The notes below the pieces were generated by a model. It saw only the letters and a list, made by a program, of their open reading frames with translations, made no database searches and was not told where the DNA came from. From positions 1 through 64,000 of the forward strand of contig JAOPGA020000708.1 of the NCBI GenBank assembly GCA_026419775.2: a stretch of 64,000 nt of DNA, in the 5' to 3' direction. Both the position numbers and the translations under genes were made by a program. Below, one piece after another: positions 54,523 to 64,000 of the stretch (the stretch's first letter is position 1; each line of letters opens with the position of its first letter). Origin of the DNA: Acrasis kona. Its lineage: Eukaryota; Heterolobosea; Eutetramitea; Acrasida; Acrasidae.

Positions 54523-54589
54523 AAGTTCCTTCTCAATATAATGTTGTTGTAATTGGTTCTATTTATGGACAAATAGAAGGCGAGAAGAT

Positions 54590-56067
54590 ATGTTTCGAAA
54601 CATGAAATGGATGAATTTATCAAGCATGCCCAAGGGAAAGATACTGCTTAGTGCTGGCGTTGTTGCAGCATCCTCTCTTTTTGCAGCTCACCAATATGAT
54701 ATGTGGGCAAACCATAACACGACACAGATCTTGCGGTATGGAGACGATAGCATCATGAATGGTATATTATCAAGGTGTAGTACGCTTACATCTGAACCCT
54801 TTACACCAAACTTCTTTTTATCAAATCTCCACGCGCAGACTGTATTCAATGCACTCTTTCGACAATCGGTTGATGATAACACGCTTCCAATTACCAGGAA
54901 ATGTTATACTTTTAAAGACGGCACAAGCGTGTACCTTGATTGGATTGAGGCCATCGACGAACAAGATAGAATAAACATAAAGCCTCGCGCGACGTTATTT
55001 ATTGTACCTGGCGTAGTTAGTGGTACGGACGGAGTGGGCGTCAAGCACATTGTGGTTAGGGCCATCAAATGTGGTTATAGATGTGTTGTATTTAATTATT
55101 TATCAGAAGATGAGCTCCACAAGAATCACAAGTGTATCATTCCGGGAGGCACGTGTCGCACAAAAGATTTTACTACTGTGATAAAGAGCGTCAAAAGAGA
55201 CATTGGGAATGATTGTCCGCTGATTGCTGTTGGAATCTCCTTAGGAGCAAACATTCTGGCCAACTATTTAGGGAGCGTGGTTGGCAAAGGCTGTCCACCG
55301 GTCGACAATCCCCTGCCACTTCTTTACGACGGCGACGTTCCTCAAGATGTCGTAATACACGACGTGGATGAAGAACAAGTATTAGCAAAAGCAAAGCAAC
55401 CAGACCACAAAGTGAATGATTTTTCAAGTGCAATATTAATTGCTAATCCATACAGATTGGCCCTCGCTACAAGGAACTTGCACAAATCTAAGGTGCACAG
55501 GACGCTTTATGATAATACTTTTATCCCTCGAAGAAAACAACTTTTCGCAAAAAATGTTGACGTCCTCCTACCAATGTACATGGAACGCAGAGGCATCAGT
55601 GATGTGGAAGCTGCAAGAAAGGAACTTTTGGAGAAAATATGGTCCTGCGAAACTACAAGAGAAATGGATCGTGATCTGACAATGCCGCTGCATGAGAGGA
55701 ACTTTAACGTCAAGTACAAGAATGTAGATGAATTCTATGAAACTGAAAGTTGCGAAAATTGTATTGATAAAATACAGATTCCCACCATCTGCGTCAATGG
55801 TAAGTTTATTATTTTATTCATGTTGACAATGTGTAAGCAACGGACGACCCGATATCTCCCTCAGAGGTCATACCATCTATTTTTGAGAAAGTGATTGAGT
55901 CGAAAAATCCAAACGTGGTTTTTGTTGTGACAAAGAAAGGTGGACATAGTGGCTGGGTGGATGGTATTTTACCATACTGGGGTCCCACTTGGATTGAGAG
56001 GTCTGTGATTCAGTGTCTGGATGCAATGATGGTTGTTAACGGGAATAAAAATAAATCTTTGGCATAA
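54590..56067 (+). CDS. ABHD1/3-type alpha/beta hydrolase, two exons
   Basis: Exons 54590-55799 and 55838-56067 with a 38-nt intron join to 480 codons (479 aa). An N-terminal membrane helix (ILLSAGVVAASSLFAA) is followed by the HLQT-like block (FFLSNLHAQTVF) of the EMB8/YheT/ABHD1-3 family, VPGVVSGTDGVGVKHIV for the oxyanion region, the nucleophile elbow GISLG (~Ser215), and in exon 2 the Asp (ATDDPIS) and His (KKGGHSGWVDG). A ~50-residue acidic/Lys insertion (VHDVDEEQVLAKAKQ) sits in the lid. Relatives hydrolyse medium-chain or oxidised phospholipids at membranes. Substrate here is unknown. Confidence 0.87.
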
Positions 56068-56188
56068 TTAACCACTTGTTGATACCGTATTAGTTTACAC
56101 TTCCAACACTCAGAGTTGTGGAGAATTCCACCCTATCAACATTGATGGTTTACTAGTTTGTTTGTAAACCCTCAAACATTCGAAACAC

Positions 56189-57911
56189 ATGAACGTCAGA
56201 CAGATATTGTACGCAGTTAAAAACATAATACAAAAGTTTATTTATTATGCGCTTAAACATCCTATTGGACTGCGCTTCACTTCAATATCTTTGTCTGTAA
56301 TATCATTCATCATCTGCAGCACCATTGGAATAGAGCCCAAGGAGGCTGGATTTGTTTTAGGAGTAACAGTTGGAGTTGCTATATTATGGATTACAAACAC
56401 AATACCGATGGCCGTTACAGCACTCATTCCAGTGTTTGCATTCCCATTGCTGGGCGTTATGAGTGGATCTGCTGCGGCAAAATCATACATTAACACAACG
56501 TCAATGATATTTATTGGAGGTTTTATGATGGCCCTTGCAATGGAGAGGTGGCTTCTGCATCAACGTGTTGCCCTTAAAATTCTGATACTAACCAAAAAGA
56601 TTACACGCCTACCTTTGATTTTGTTAGGATTCATGGCGACCAGTTATTTGCTGAGCATGTGGCTGTCTAATACCGCAACTGCGCTAATCATGTGTCCGAA
56701 TGCAGGTGCGGTCGTGCGACGTCTTCGAAATTTAATTTTGAATGATAAGGAGGAGTTAGATCAAGAGGAGTCAGAGAGAAGAAGTAAGGCAATACACAGG
56801 CTTGAAGTGGCAATATTTTTGGGAATAGCCTATTCGTGCAACATTGGTGGCATTGCAACTCTAGTCGGCACCCCTGGAAATTTGATTTTTGTTGAACAAT
56901 ATGAAATTATATTCGGCAAGAAGTATTCTTCGCCATCTTCTCTGCAATGGTTTGGTTTGGGCATTCCAATTTCTCTTTTATTTATTGTTTTCTTATACTT
57001 TTACTTTTTGTTATACATCCGTTCAACCATTAATATTATGAGAGATTTTACCAAACAAAAATGTGGCGGCGTTAGTCTTGAAAGTGTCACATCATCCGCA
57101 GTCGACGGCGACAGTGCAGACGACGATCATGTTTTGCAAGATATTCCAAATTCGTCTCAACCAGTTGACTTGGGAATGACCGTCTTCCAAACAGAATATA
57201 ATCAAATGGGACCCATACTTTACGAAGAAGTTGTAATTGTTGTTTTGTTTTCACTGATGGTGGTGTTGTGGATGACCAGGCAATTCTGGCAACTGATTCC
57301 AATCTTTAAAACAAAGTACATTGACGATGGTACGGTTGCTATCATGGTTGCTGTGTTGCTGTTTCTGATTCCAAGTAAAAACAAACCTCCCACAGATGAT
57401 CAGGATCAAAGTGGTAGCATCATGAGCTGGCAGACAATGAAAGGTTTCCCCTGGGATATCATTTTGATCTTTGGGGGTGGATTTATAATTTCAAATGGCT
57501 TTCAAGACAGTACATTAACACAATTGATTGCTAAAAAAATTAGTTGCCCTGAGTGGCTCCCCACTTATTATAGTTATGCTTGCGATAAATACTGCTGTTA
57601 CTTTTATTACGGAAGTGTGCAGTAACATGGCTACAATTTCAATCTTTTTACCAATCTTGTCATCCTTTGCAATTGCGCTGCAAGTACATCCTCTATACTT
57701 GTTGATTCCAGCGACAATTTGCTCCTCTTACGCTTTCATGTTCCCAATATCAACGGGACCTAATATGATTGCGTTCAAGGCATCTGGTAATATGAAGATT
57801 ACAGAGATGATGGGGACTGGGTTTATTCTTAATCTAGTTGGAATAACAATAACTACTCTTCTTTCCTATTTTTTGATGCCTCTTATTTATGATATACAAA
57901 TAATAAATTGA
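56189..57911 (+). CDS. SLC13/DASS-family anion symporter, one frame break
   Basis: The frame from 56189 runs into 57528-57911 if one base of the A7 run at 57533-57539 is discounted; then it is 574 codons (573 aa). Signature SNT motifs of the divalent-anion:Na+ symporter family occur twice: WLSNTATALIMCP (first hairpin) and ITEVCSNMATISIFLP (second). Hydrophobic segments are spread throughout, with a cytosolic basic/acidic loop at ~180-200 and a Asp/Ser-rich loop at ~290-330. Substrates of the family are di- and tricarboxylates, sulfate or phosphate. A 34-nt intron (57506-57539) would also fix the frame but deletes the conserved GGG..L..SGL-like loop, so a homopolymer indel is more likely. Confidence 0.82.
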
Positions 57912-57995
57912 ATATTCCCTTCAGTTCAGGCGTAAATGTTGTAATTCTAGCCAACTGGATGTTCCCTCGAACACTGGACACAAATTGAAAAAGAC

Positions 57996-58880
57996 ATGGA
58001 CCAACTCTCTGAGTACAGGCGGATGCAAATGGAGCGCAAACGCTTACATTCACAAATAACATCAAACGAACAAAATATAACGCCAAGCGCCTCAACAACG
58101 CCATCCGCAAGTTTGAAACTTCGGTCGATAGAAGATGAAGTCGAGTCGAGAAGAAAACTGGCAGAACACGTAATGAGTAGTCCATCTGAGAAAGTTATGT
58201 ATAAAAAAAAGCTCGCCGAAGAGGAGCAGAATAAAATCAAAGAGGAAAGGAACTTGAAACAACAAGAAATATCTCGACTGAGATCAGAAATGGGGAAAAC
58301 ACATAAGACCAGAATGCAAGTGGCTGATGACGAAGTCAATAAAAACATTGTACCGACAACAGGCAAACCATGTACTATACAAATCCGATTGCTTGATGGT
58401 GTGACATTCAAAACTTCGGAATTTACAACACAAGACAAACTGAGCGACATTTGCGACTGCATATTCGCTCACTCCAAAGAAATAGGTGCTTTCGACGAGT
58501 ACAATAATGGCATAAATCTAATCACATCATTCCCAAGAAGAAAATTTACTAACGAATCGATGGAGGCCACAACATTAGAACAGGCTGGTCTATTCCCATC
58601 AGGGACCGTCAACGTCGAAAGGGACACGGAGAATAATAATGGTTACAAAATAAAACAACAAGTATTTATAGATCCCAGAAGACTAGAAGCAGTTGCTTCG
58701 TGGCGTTTGAAGGGAGATTCCTTTGAGGAGAAGGAAAGATTCAAAAATAAGCTAAGAGATGAGGAAATAAGTAGGAAGGAGAAGGAGAAGATTGAAAAAA
58801 AGAACGAACTTAAGAGGTTGAGGATGCAATTAGAGGAAGACAAAAAACTTAGAATGGAAAGAAATAAAAGAACGTATTAA
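57996..58880 (+). CDS. UBX-domain protein (UBXN1-like)
   Basis: 294 aa, single exon. Residues 30-105 are Ser-rich then highly charged helix. Residues ~125-210 form a UBX domain: TIQIRLLDGVTFK, a p97-binding loop SFPRRKFT (FPR motif in the S3-S4 loop) and LEQAGLFPSGTVNV. Residues ~225-290 are a Lys/Glu-rich coiled coil. UBX proteins recruit the AAA ATPase p97/Cdc48 to ubiquitinated clients. There is no UBA domain and no thioredoxin-like UAS domain, so the mammalian SAKS1/UBXN1 and UBXN2/p47 arrangements are only partly matched. The convergent minus-strand ORFs here are shadows. Confidence 0.85.
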   Translation: MDQLSEYRRMQMERKRLHSQITSNEQNITPSASTTPSASLKLRSIEDEVESRRKLAEHVMSSPSEKVMYKKKLAEEEQNKIKEERNLKQQEISRLRSEMGKTHKTRMQVADDEVNKNIVPTTGKPCTIQIRLLDGVTFKTSEFTTQDKLSDICDCIFAHSKEIGAFDEYNNGINLITSFPRRKFTNESMEATTLEQAGLFPSGTVNVERDTENNNGYKIKQQVFIDPRRLEAVASWRLKGDSFEEKERFKNKLRDEEISRKEKEKIEKKNELKRLRMQLEEDKKLRMERNKRTY

Positions 58881-58976
58881 ACTTCATTTTGATGAAAATT
58901 AGTGCCATATTGAGGCATGTCATTCTTGTTTGAACCTTCCATGTACATTTCTTTTACAATATTCTTGACAACGCAG

Positions 58977-60207
58977 ATGGAGTCGTTCAGGGCTTCTATC
59001 ATAAGGCGGATAGAATTCGAAACCATAAACATTGCAGGGTTTCAGGTACTGTTCCAATACACTGGAAAATAATAACCGTTATAGAGGGCCTGCGGAATAA
59101 CGTCGGACGGAAAAGGCGGTGTGAAGATTAACAATTGGTTTCTTTATTACATGTACGCTAATTACATATTTATCGCGCTAATGTAGAGCAGCTTCTGTTT
59201 CGGAGCAACCCTAGGAAATGAAATAACTTTTGCAACATTCCTACCGTTTCTGTTCTGGACTTTCGACGACCAACTCGCAAGAAATGAAATTCTTCTTTGG
59301 GCTACCGTTGCCTATGTAGGTCAATGCATGAAGGATGTACTAATGTTGCCAAGGCCAAAATCACCGCCAGTACATCATCTCGAGGACTCTTACATTAGCG
59401 AGTACGGTATGTACAATGACACGTAACATTACTCACACACAACCAGGACTACCAAGTACACACGCCATGAGCGCCATCACCCTGTCGTGCTATTTATTCT
59501 ACTTTTTACACACTCGATACGAACTTAACCTTTGGTTGTGTGTGTTTGGATCTTTATTATGGATCTTGATTACTTGTGCATCGAGGCCATACCTTGGTGT
59601 ACATTCGTTCCTCGACGTTTACGTCGGTCTCGTGGTCGGAGTCGCACTGTCATGCATGGTATATCCTGTGCTCTCCATGGTGGACGGTTTTCTTGTAAAT
59701 TATGGTCCGGCGTTCAAGGTGCTGTGCATTCTAACTTTGTGCATAATTTTGGTTTTGATTTATCCAAACTCAAAAATATGGACCTCATGCTACGGCGATA
59801 CATGTCGGATTATTGGAGCATGTACTGGAGCGTGGGCAGGAGTGGCCATTGCCGACCCATCTACTCTTCATTTGGACGATCGGGTTAGAAAGGGATTTTT
59901 ATTTCCAAACACACCATCTGCCATTTTGGTGATAATGGTGCGAGCCGTGGTGGGTTATGCCTTTATGCAAATTGTGAAATCCATCATCAAGTACATTGGA
60001 TACAAGGTTGTACCTAGTGTGGTTCAACGCTTTGGGTTAGCACCAGCACACATCAAGGGTGTCAAGAACGATAATCGGTACATTATCGAGATTCCTGTGA
60101 TATTAATGTCCTACATTAGTTTGTCGTTTGTTGCGACACACTCTTGTCCTATGTTGTTTAATGAGATAGGTATTGGGTGGGATAGGGTTATATCGTATTG
60201 TAATTAA
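58977..60207 (+). CDS. sphingosine-1-phosphate phosphatase-like PAP2 enzyme, four exons
   Basis: Exons 58977-59045, 59085-59152, 59192-59406 and 59447-60207 with introns of 39, 39 and 40 nt join to 371 codons (370 aa). The three PAP2 motifs are present: KDVLMLPRP (~residue 97), YGLPSTHAMS (PSxH, spliced across intron 3) and SRPYLGVHSFLDVYVG (SR-x5-H-x3-D). The WFLYYIFCFGATLGNE block is that of the S1P/long-chain-base phosphate phosphatase branch. Eight or so TM helices are expected. It would dephosphorylate long-chain base phosphates in the ER, controlling sphingolipid signalling. A glucose-6-phosphatase-like role is less likely. Confidence 0.85.
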
Positions 60208-60328
60208 AAAACTTTTTGACTGTCACTGATGTTTTTTTAAAATTAGTTTTTATTGTGTTCCAGCAGTCTGACTTGCACACTCTGGAATTGAAAGATTGTC
60301 CCTTCATATCCTTTTAATATTTACATTG

Positions 60329-61779
60329 CTACTCTGCAAAAACAGAGTTGTCAAGAATTGACACACGGCGTGTCTTTCCTTTCGAACTCTTATTGTAGGT
60401 GTAACCATAAAATACATGGTTCTCGTCACTCCTCATGTTTCCGATCTTTTTATTGTCCCGAATCGTTTTGTACATGTCATGGGAGTCAAAGTTATCAAAG
60501 TATGTTGTGTCATCCACGCTATTTAATTGAGGCTTGAAGGGTGGGTTGATGTTTTTGATTGAATTCCAATGGACGCCAGAGAAGAATTCGTGTTCAAGTA
60601 TTTCGTAGATGCCATTCCTGCCAATACGATCTTCCTGGTCACACAAAAACCTACAAATCAGGTCCACAGCTGCATCTGACAAAGGTATTTCTTCGGGGAA
60701 CTCTAAGAACTCCTTGTGACGGACGATCTGATGACACGTCTCCATTGGATTGTCAGAGTAAAAAGGTGGATATCCACACAACATCTCAAACATGATTATA
60801 CCAACACTCCACCAGTCACATTCTATTCCATAACCCTTTTTAAGAAGTACCTCAGGAGCAATATATCCGTTAGACCCAACCGTGCTGTATAGCTGCAGAA
60901 TGTTAAATTTTGGTAGAATTGAAAACTTACCAGATCTCTACCATTCCTCTTCCACGTTTCAATCTTCTCTCTTGTGGTAAGAGCGTCGTGATCCATGTGG
61001 TACTCTTGTGCTGCCTTCTCAATCTCTTCCGTCTCCATGAGGTCATCCTCTTGTTTCGAATAAGGTTTACTGAGTCCAAAATCGCTCAATTTGATGTGAC
61101 CATTACGATCAAGGAGTATGTTGTCAGGCTTTAAATCTCTGTGGACAAATTCTAATTGATGAATGGAGTGAACGGCGAGCACCAATTCAGCAATGTAGAA
61201 TTTAGTTTCCATCTCTGTAAAAGTATCTCTCTGTTGCAACCAAGTCATCATGTCCCCACCAGGTAAATACTCCATAACCAAGTACAGGTACTCATCATCT
61301 TGAAAAGAACAGTCCAATTGGACAATCCAATGTTGACCCTCGCTGCTTGCCATCAAATCTCTTTCACTACGAGCGTGTTGTACTTGGTTGCGTTTGACCA
61401 TCTCAGACTTTTTAAGCATCTTCATGGCCATAACATTACCGGTCGAAATTTCTTTGACTAAACGAACCTCGCCAAATGCCCCACGCCCAATCACAGCAAT
61501 CTTCTCAAATTCATTCACGCTTCTCTTCTCTTGTATCATTTGAGAGTATGAAGAGGTAGGACTTTTTGTTCGTGAACGTTCTGTGGCTTTTCTTACCAAG
61601 CTGCCATTGGCATACTTGCTTGTTAGAAAAGACCTAGTGACACTAGCCTTGTCCAACGTGATTTGAGAAGGCGAAAGTGGGGATGACACGTTGACGGAGG
61701 GTAGGCTGTTTGAGTAACCCTGAAGTCTAGAGTTGGCGGGTATAGGCATAGGATTAGACAAGTTTGAGATAGTTGTCAT
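60329..61779 (-). CDS. NDR/LATS-family AGC protein kinase, two exons
   Basis: Exons 60931-61779 and 60329-60892 with a 38-nt intron join to 471 codons (470 aa). The Gly loop GRGAFGEV (98-105), Lys120, HRDLKPDN (213-220) and DFG (233-235) are all intact. Between DFG and APE is the NDR-type insertion (~240-285), here rich in Glu. The activation loop reads [14 protein letters not shown], where most NDR kinases have [30 protein letters not shown] is characteristic, and the hydrophobic motif HVFYGYTYN is near the C-terminus. The first ~85 residues are Ser-rich and replace most of the usual Mob-binding segment, though [14 protein letters not shown] remains similar. It presumably controls polarity, cytokinesis or growth. 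It is divergent with the gene at 62281. Confidence 0.9.
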
Positions 61780-62280
61780 AATTCTTTAACGAACTTCTTC
61801 ACTCACAAGTCCAGCCCAACGTTGTATTTAATCGTTGCTTTCTTCTTGTCCAAATCAATAATTTTGTTCGAACGACTCTATGAAGTTGATTTGGCTATTA
61901 CCATTTACAAACATCCGCTTCGCCCGTCCACCGCTCTATCGCAGAATCACCAATTTAATAGGGCAGAAGCTACTTTTAACGATATTTGATAAAATTCGGT
62001 ACTTTGATAATCACAAGTGCAGTTCTTAAACAATATAATAACAAAACTGAAAACTTTTTGAACGAATGTGAACTTACTAATCGATTCAATTATAATCTTT
62101 CCTACCAAGCAAGTTGCTTAAGGTACTCCTCAATATTTGTGTTGAAGTCACTTCACAAAAGTATTAGAAATTCAAGAACTAATTTACTTTATGAAGTTGA
62201 CCGACAAACATTTAGTCTAATCTATCAATCAACGACGAAGAAAGAAAGTAACATCGCGGAAGTCTGTGTGGTGAAAAATT
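61780..62280. other. divergent promoter region between NDR kinase and the next plus-strand gene
   Basis: 500 nt. A 114-codon ORF (61986-62330, plus) overlaps the start of the next gene in another frame; it lacks domains and appears to be chance. No other feature is visible. Confidence 0.5.
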
Positions 62281-63860
62281 ATGAGCAAGGTCGCATCGAA
62301 TGCTGGAAGCAATATGCAGCGAACGTCTGACGAAAACAATGAACAGGGTAGAAGAAAACCCTCGTCAAGGAGCGCGCAGCAGAGGGGTACTTAAACTTTG
62401 ATATTTATCTAATGCAATGATATAGAACGAACTGCGAGCAAGAAATTGGAGGCTGAACAACAAACAAAGGCCAAGCCTCAACTAAAAAGGAAGAACAAGC
62501 GCTCAAAGAAGGACAATGATACAGCAGACGAAAAAGGTAAACACAACTTTTGCTAATGAATGACAATTATTAGGTGAGGAAGAAAAAGACGAAATGGTGG
62601 TCGAGGAGAACGAGGAACCAAACGAAGACGATGCGACAAATAGTGAGGGGTCTACGACAGATAGTGACACAGATAGTGGCAGTGATGATGATGCCACAAA
62701 TAACCTTCACACAGATTTTGATGAGGACGACGAAGATGAGGATGAGGTTAGTCCTACGCGTGTGTTGGCATTGTTAACTTTTTAGGTCATGGACGACGAT
62801 TTTTGTGCAAAGCGGAGGAGGAGCCTCATGGGATACAATGCCAGCTTTAACTATACCAGACTTTCAATTGAGAAATTGTCTGACCACCCCATAGTACTAA
62901 GGGGTTGTAACTATGAAACTGTAGGAATTATCATTCGGTGTTGGTTGCTCATTCTTTTAGATGTGGGACAAGAAGGAACTAGTGCAGCTTCAAGAAGATT
63001 TGAAGCTCTTGTATAAGAAGGCACGGCAACGAATCAAAACATTGAAACGCGATGTTAGAAAGCTAGATGATGAGCTTCAGCGCAAGCGTCATTTGTACTC
63101 GAAACGCACGCCAAGTGCAACAGAGCCCCAACCTGAGGACGTTGACGGCAAAAAGGATTTATTAAAACAACGGATATGTGGAGTGATGAACTCTAGAGGA
63201 AATCCTTGCCAAAGAACTGGTTTTTGTCCGTTCCATGCCCAAAGCAAGTAAGTCGACCAATGTGTCATTCGTCTAAACCACAGCAGTAAATCCTATGCCT
63301 TTTATAAAAAGAGAGACGAACACACGCCGCCGTCTTCGGAACAAAGTCCAGATCCAGACAAGGAGACAACAATGTTGGCAAGTAACATTAAGGAGAAGCA
63401 GGATAAAATGCAAGTTTCTATACTTTTGGTTGCAGCAGCTGCACTTGAACGTGATGGCATCGATGATAATGAAGCGTCGCGACGGGAGGTTCAGACACCA
63501 AATCAGCCTCAATTCATACAGCAACAACAACAACAACAACAACAGCCGAAACAACAACAACACCAACTTTTCCAAACAATTGTTAACAATTTACCATTAC
63601 AACAGCAACAGATGCAACACTCACAACCTGTACAGCATAGACCTACACTGCCTAGTCACACTGAGTCCTATGAGGTGAGTTCAGGAGACATACCATATCC
63701 CAATATACCACAATACCACCATAACCTCAGAGAAGAGGGAAGGGCGATTCCTTCGCTTTATGAGTTATCGCAAAAGCCTCCACCACCATTTGATTTTGAG
63801 CCTGAGAGTCGGGACCAGAATCCCCACTCGATGCGTAGAAACAACAATCCAATGTCATAA
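62281..63860 (+). CDS. nuclear-type protein with acidic region, Cys/His cluster and polyQ, six exons
   Basis: Exons 62281-62386, 62426-62536, 62574-62746, 62786-62920, 62961-63247 and 63284-63860 (introns 39, 37, 39, 40 and 36 nt) join to 463 codons (462 aa). The N-terminus is basic (KRKNKRSKK). Residues ~75-130 are almost all Asp/Glu/Ser/Thr. After a coiled coil (~185-225) comes a Cys/His cluster, ICGVMNSRGNPCQRTGFCPFH, with C-x8-C-x5-C-x2-H spacing, probably zinc-binding. The C-terminal third contains the polyQ tract and many Pro/Gln/His. The combination suggests a chromatin or transcription factor; the cluster recalls the small Cys/His modules of some chromatin-complex subunits, but I cannot assign a family. 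Confidence 0.75.
63529..63573 (+). repeat. CAA/CAG polyglutamine tract in the preceding gene
   Basis: About 9 consecutive glutamine codons (CAG then CAA), a Pro-Lys interruption and a second CAA run. It lies in the last exon of the gene beginning at 62281 and is the only long simple repeat in the window. Confidence 0.85.
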
Positions 63861-63874
63861 ATGTAAAATAAATT

Positions 63875-64000
63875 TTATTGATGTTCAATCTTTTGCCTCT
63901 TGTTTGCTTGTTCTTCTTGTTCGTAGTTTATGTAATTTTGTTTGTGATTGAATTTAATGCTTGTATCATTGCGGTAGCGGTCTTGTATGAGTTTGTATTG
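63875..64000 (-). CDS. C-terminal end of a gene entering from the right edge
   Basis: The minus strand is open from the window edge to a TAA at 63875-63877, giving 41 codons of polar sequence ending in a basic, NLS-like string (ANKRQKIEHQ). It is convergent with the preceding gene, 14 nt between stops. The rest of the protein and its identity are outside the window. Confidence 0.55.
   Translation of the reverse strand, partial: QYKLIQDRYRNDTSIKFNHKQNYINYEQEEQANKRQKIEHQ

Noticed and set aside
57506-57539. 34-nt intron as explanation of the SLC13 frame change
   Set aside because: It has GT-AG and the right length modulo 3, but would delete the conserved loop before the second SNT hairpin; a one-base indel in the A7 run preserves the family pattern.
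57883-58462. overlapping minus-strand ORFs over the UBX gene
   Set aside because: Ser/Cys/Leu-rich translations are typical of the complement of Lys/Glu-rich helices; the UBX domain on the plus strand is decisive.
61986-62330. 114-codon plus-strand ORF upstream of and overlapping the Cys/His gene
   Set aside because: No domain, AT-driven composition, overlaps in another frame a well-supported spliced gene that starts at 62281.
1-64000. CRISPR arrays, bacterial operons, insertion sequences or a prophage
   Set aside because: No spaced direct repeats, no transposase ORF and no terminal inverted repeats. Intron-bearing eukaryotic genes fill the window, so the bacterial-origin GspF and PhnZ/PhnY-like genes are treated as host genes, not contamination.
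1-64000. alternative genetic code (UGA or UAA/UAG reassigned)
   Set aside because: TAA and TGA both terminate clearly bounded genes (for example TGA ends the GT48 gene, TAA most others), and no conserved domain needs an in-frame stop to be read through.

Overview
This window is nuclear DNA of a unicellular eukaryote, most likely a heterolobosean amoeba or amoeboflagellate (the Naegleria/Acrasis lineage). Four things point that way. Genes are densely packed on both strands. Introns are abundant and extremely short: about 34-44 nt, GT-AG, usually with a TAAC/TAAT-like branch site just before the acceptor. A GspF homologue suggests the mitochondrial type II secretion system known from heteroloboseans, jakobids and malawimonads. 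An EGF-TM-kinase relic has EGF repeats of the type abundant in Naegleria. The standard code is used, with mostly TAA and some TGA stops. Genus and species cannot be decided from the sequence; the intron density fits Acrasis better than Naegleria, but that is inference.

Layout. 1-8.6 kb is the most degraded part: a 3' gene fragment with frame breaks, a four-exon armadillo-like gene, a decayed EGF-TM-kinase pseudogene, a secretory or membrane-anchored trypsin-fold protein, a kinase relic and an AN1 zinc-finger gene. 8.6-18 kb is metabolic and regulatory: a front-end fatty-acid desaturase, a LOG-type phosphoribohydrolase, cysteine synthase, a secreted mucin-like protein, an unusual WD40-UBR-PHD protein and a PhzF enzyme. 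18-32 kb holds a 1015-aa secreted HYR-repeat/lectin protein, a fused PhnZ-PhnY-like phosphonate oxygenase, a TMEM175-type channel, gamma-glutamyl hydrolase, GspF, a minimal MYCBP2-type RCR E3 ligase and a GT4 glycosyltransferase. 32-44 kb holds an LRRIQ1-like coiled-coil/LRR/IQ protein, the SAGA subunit ADA3 (10 exons), a GH5-like glycosidase, MetAP2 and the RNase P/MRP subunit RPP30. 43.8-51.6 kb is one very large GT48 (callose/1,3-beta-glucan synthase) gene. 52-64 kb holds a pseudogene remnant, copine, an ABHD-type hydrolase, an SLC13-family transporter, a UBX protein, a sphingoid-phosphate phosphatase, an NDR-family kinase, a Cys/His nuclear protein with polyQ, and the 3' end of one more gene.

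There are no operons; neighbours are mostly unrelated. A few themes recur: wall and surface construction (GT48, HYR-lectin, mucin-like protein, GH5, GT4), chromatin and RNA machinery (ADA3, WD40-UBR-PHD, RPP30), and lipid metabolism (desaturase, PAP2 phosphatase, ABHD). Exon structures were derived by hand from splice signals and frame continuity. Most multi-exon models close to an exact multiple of three. Several otherwise intact genes carry one-base frame breaks, some in homopolymers, which may be assembly errors.
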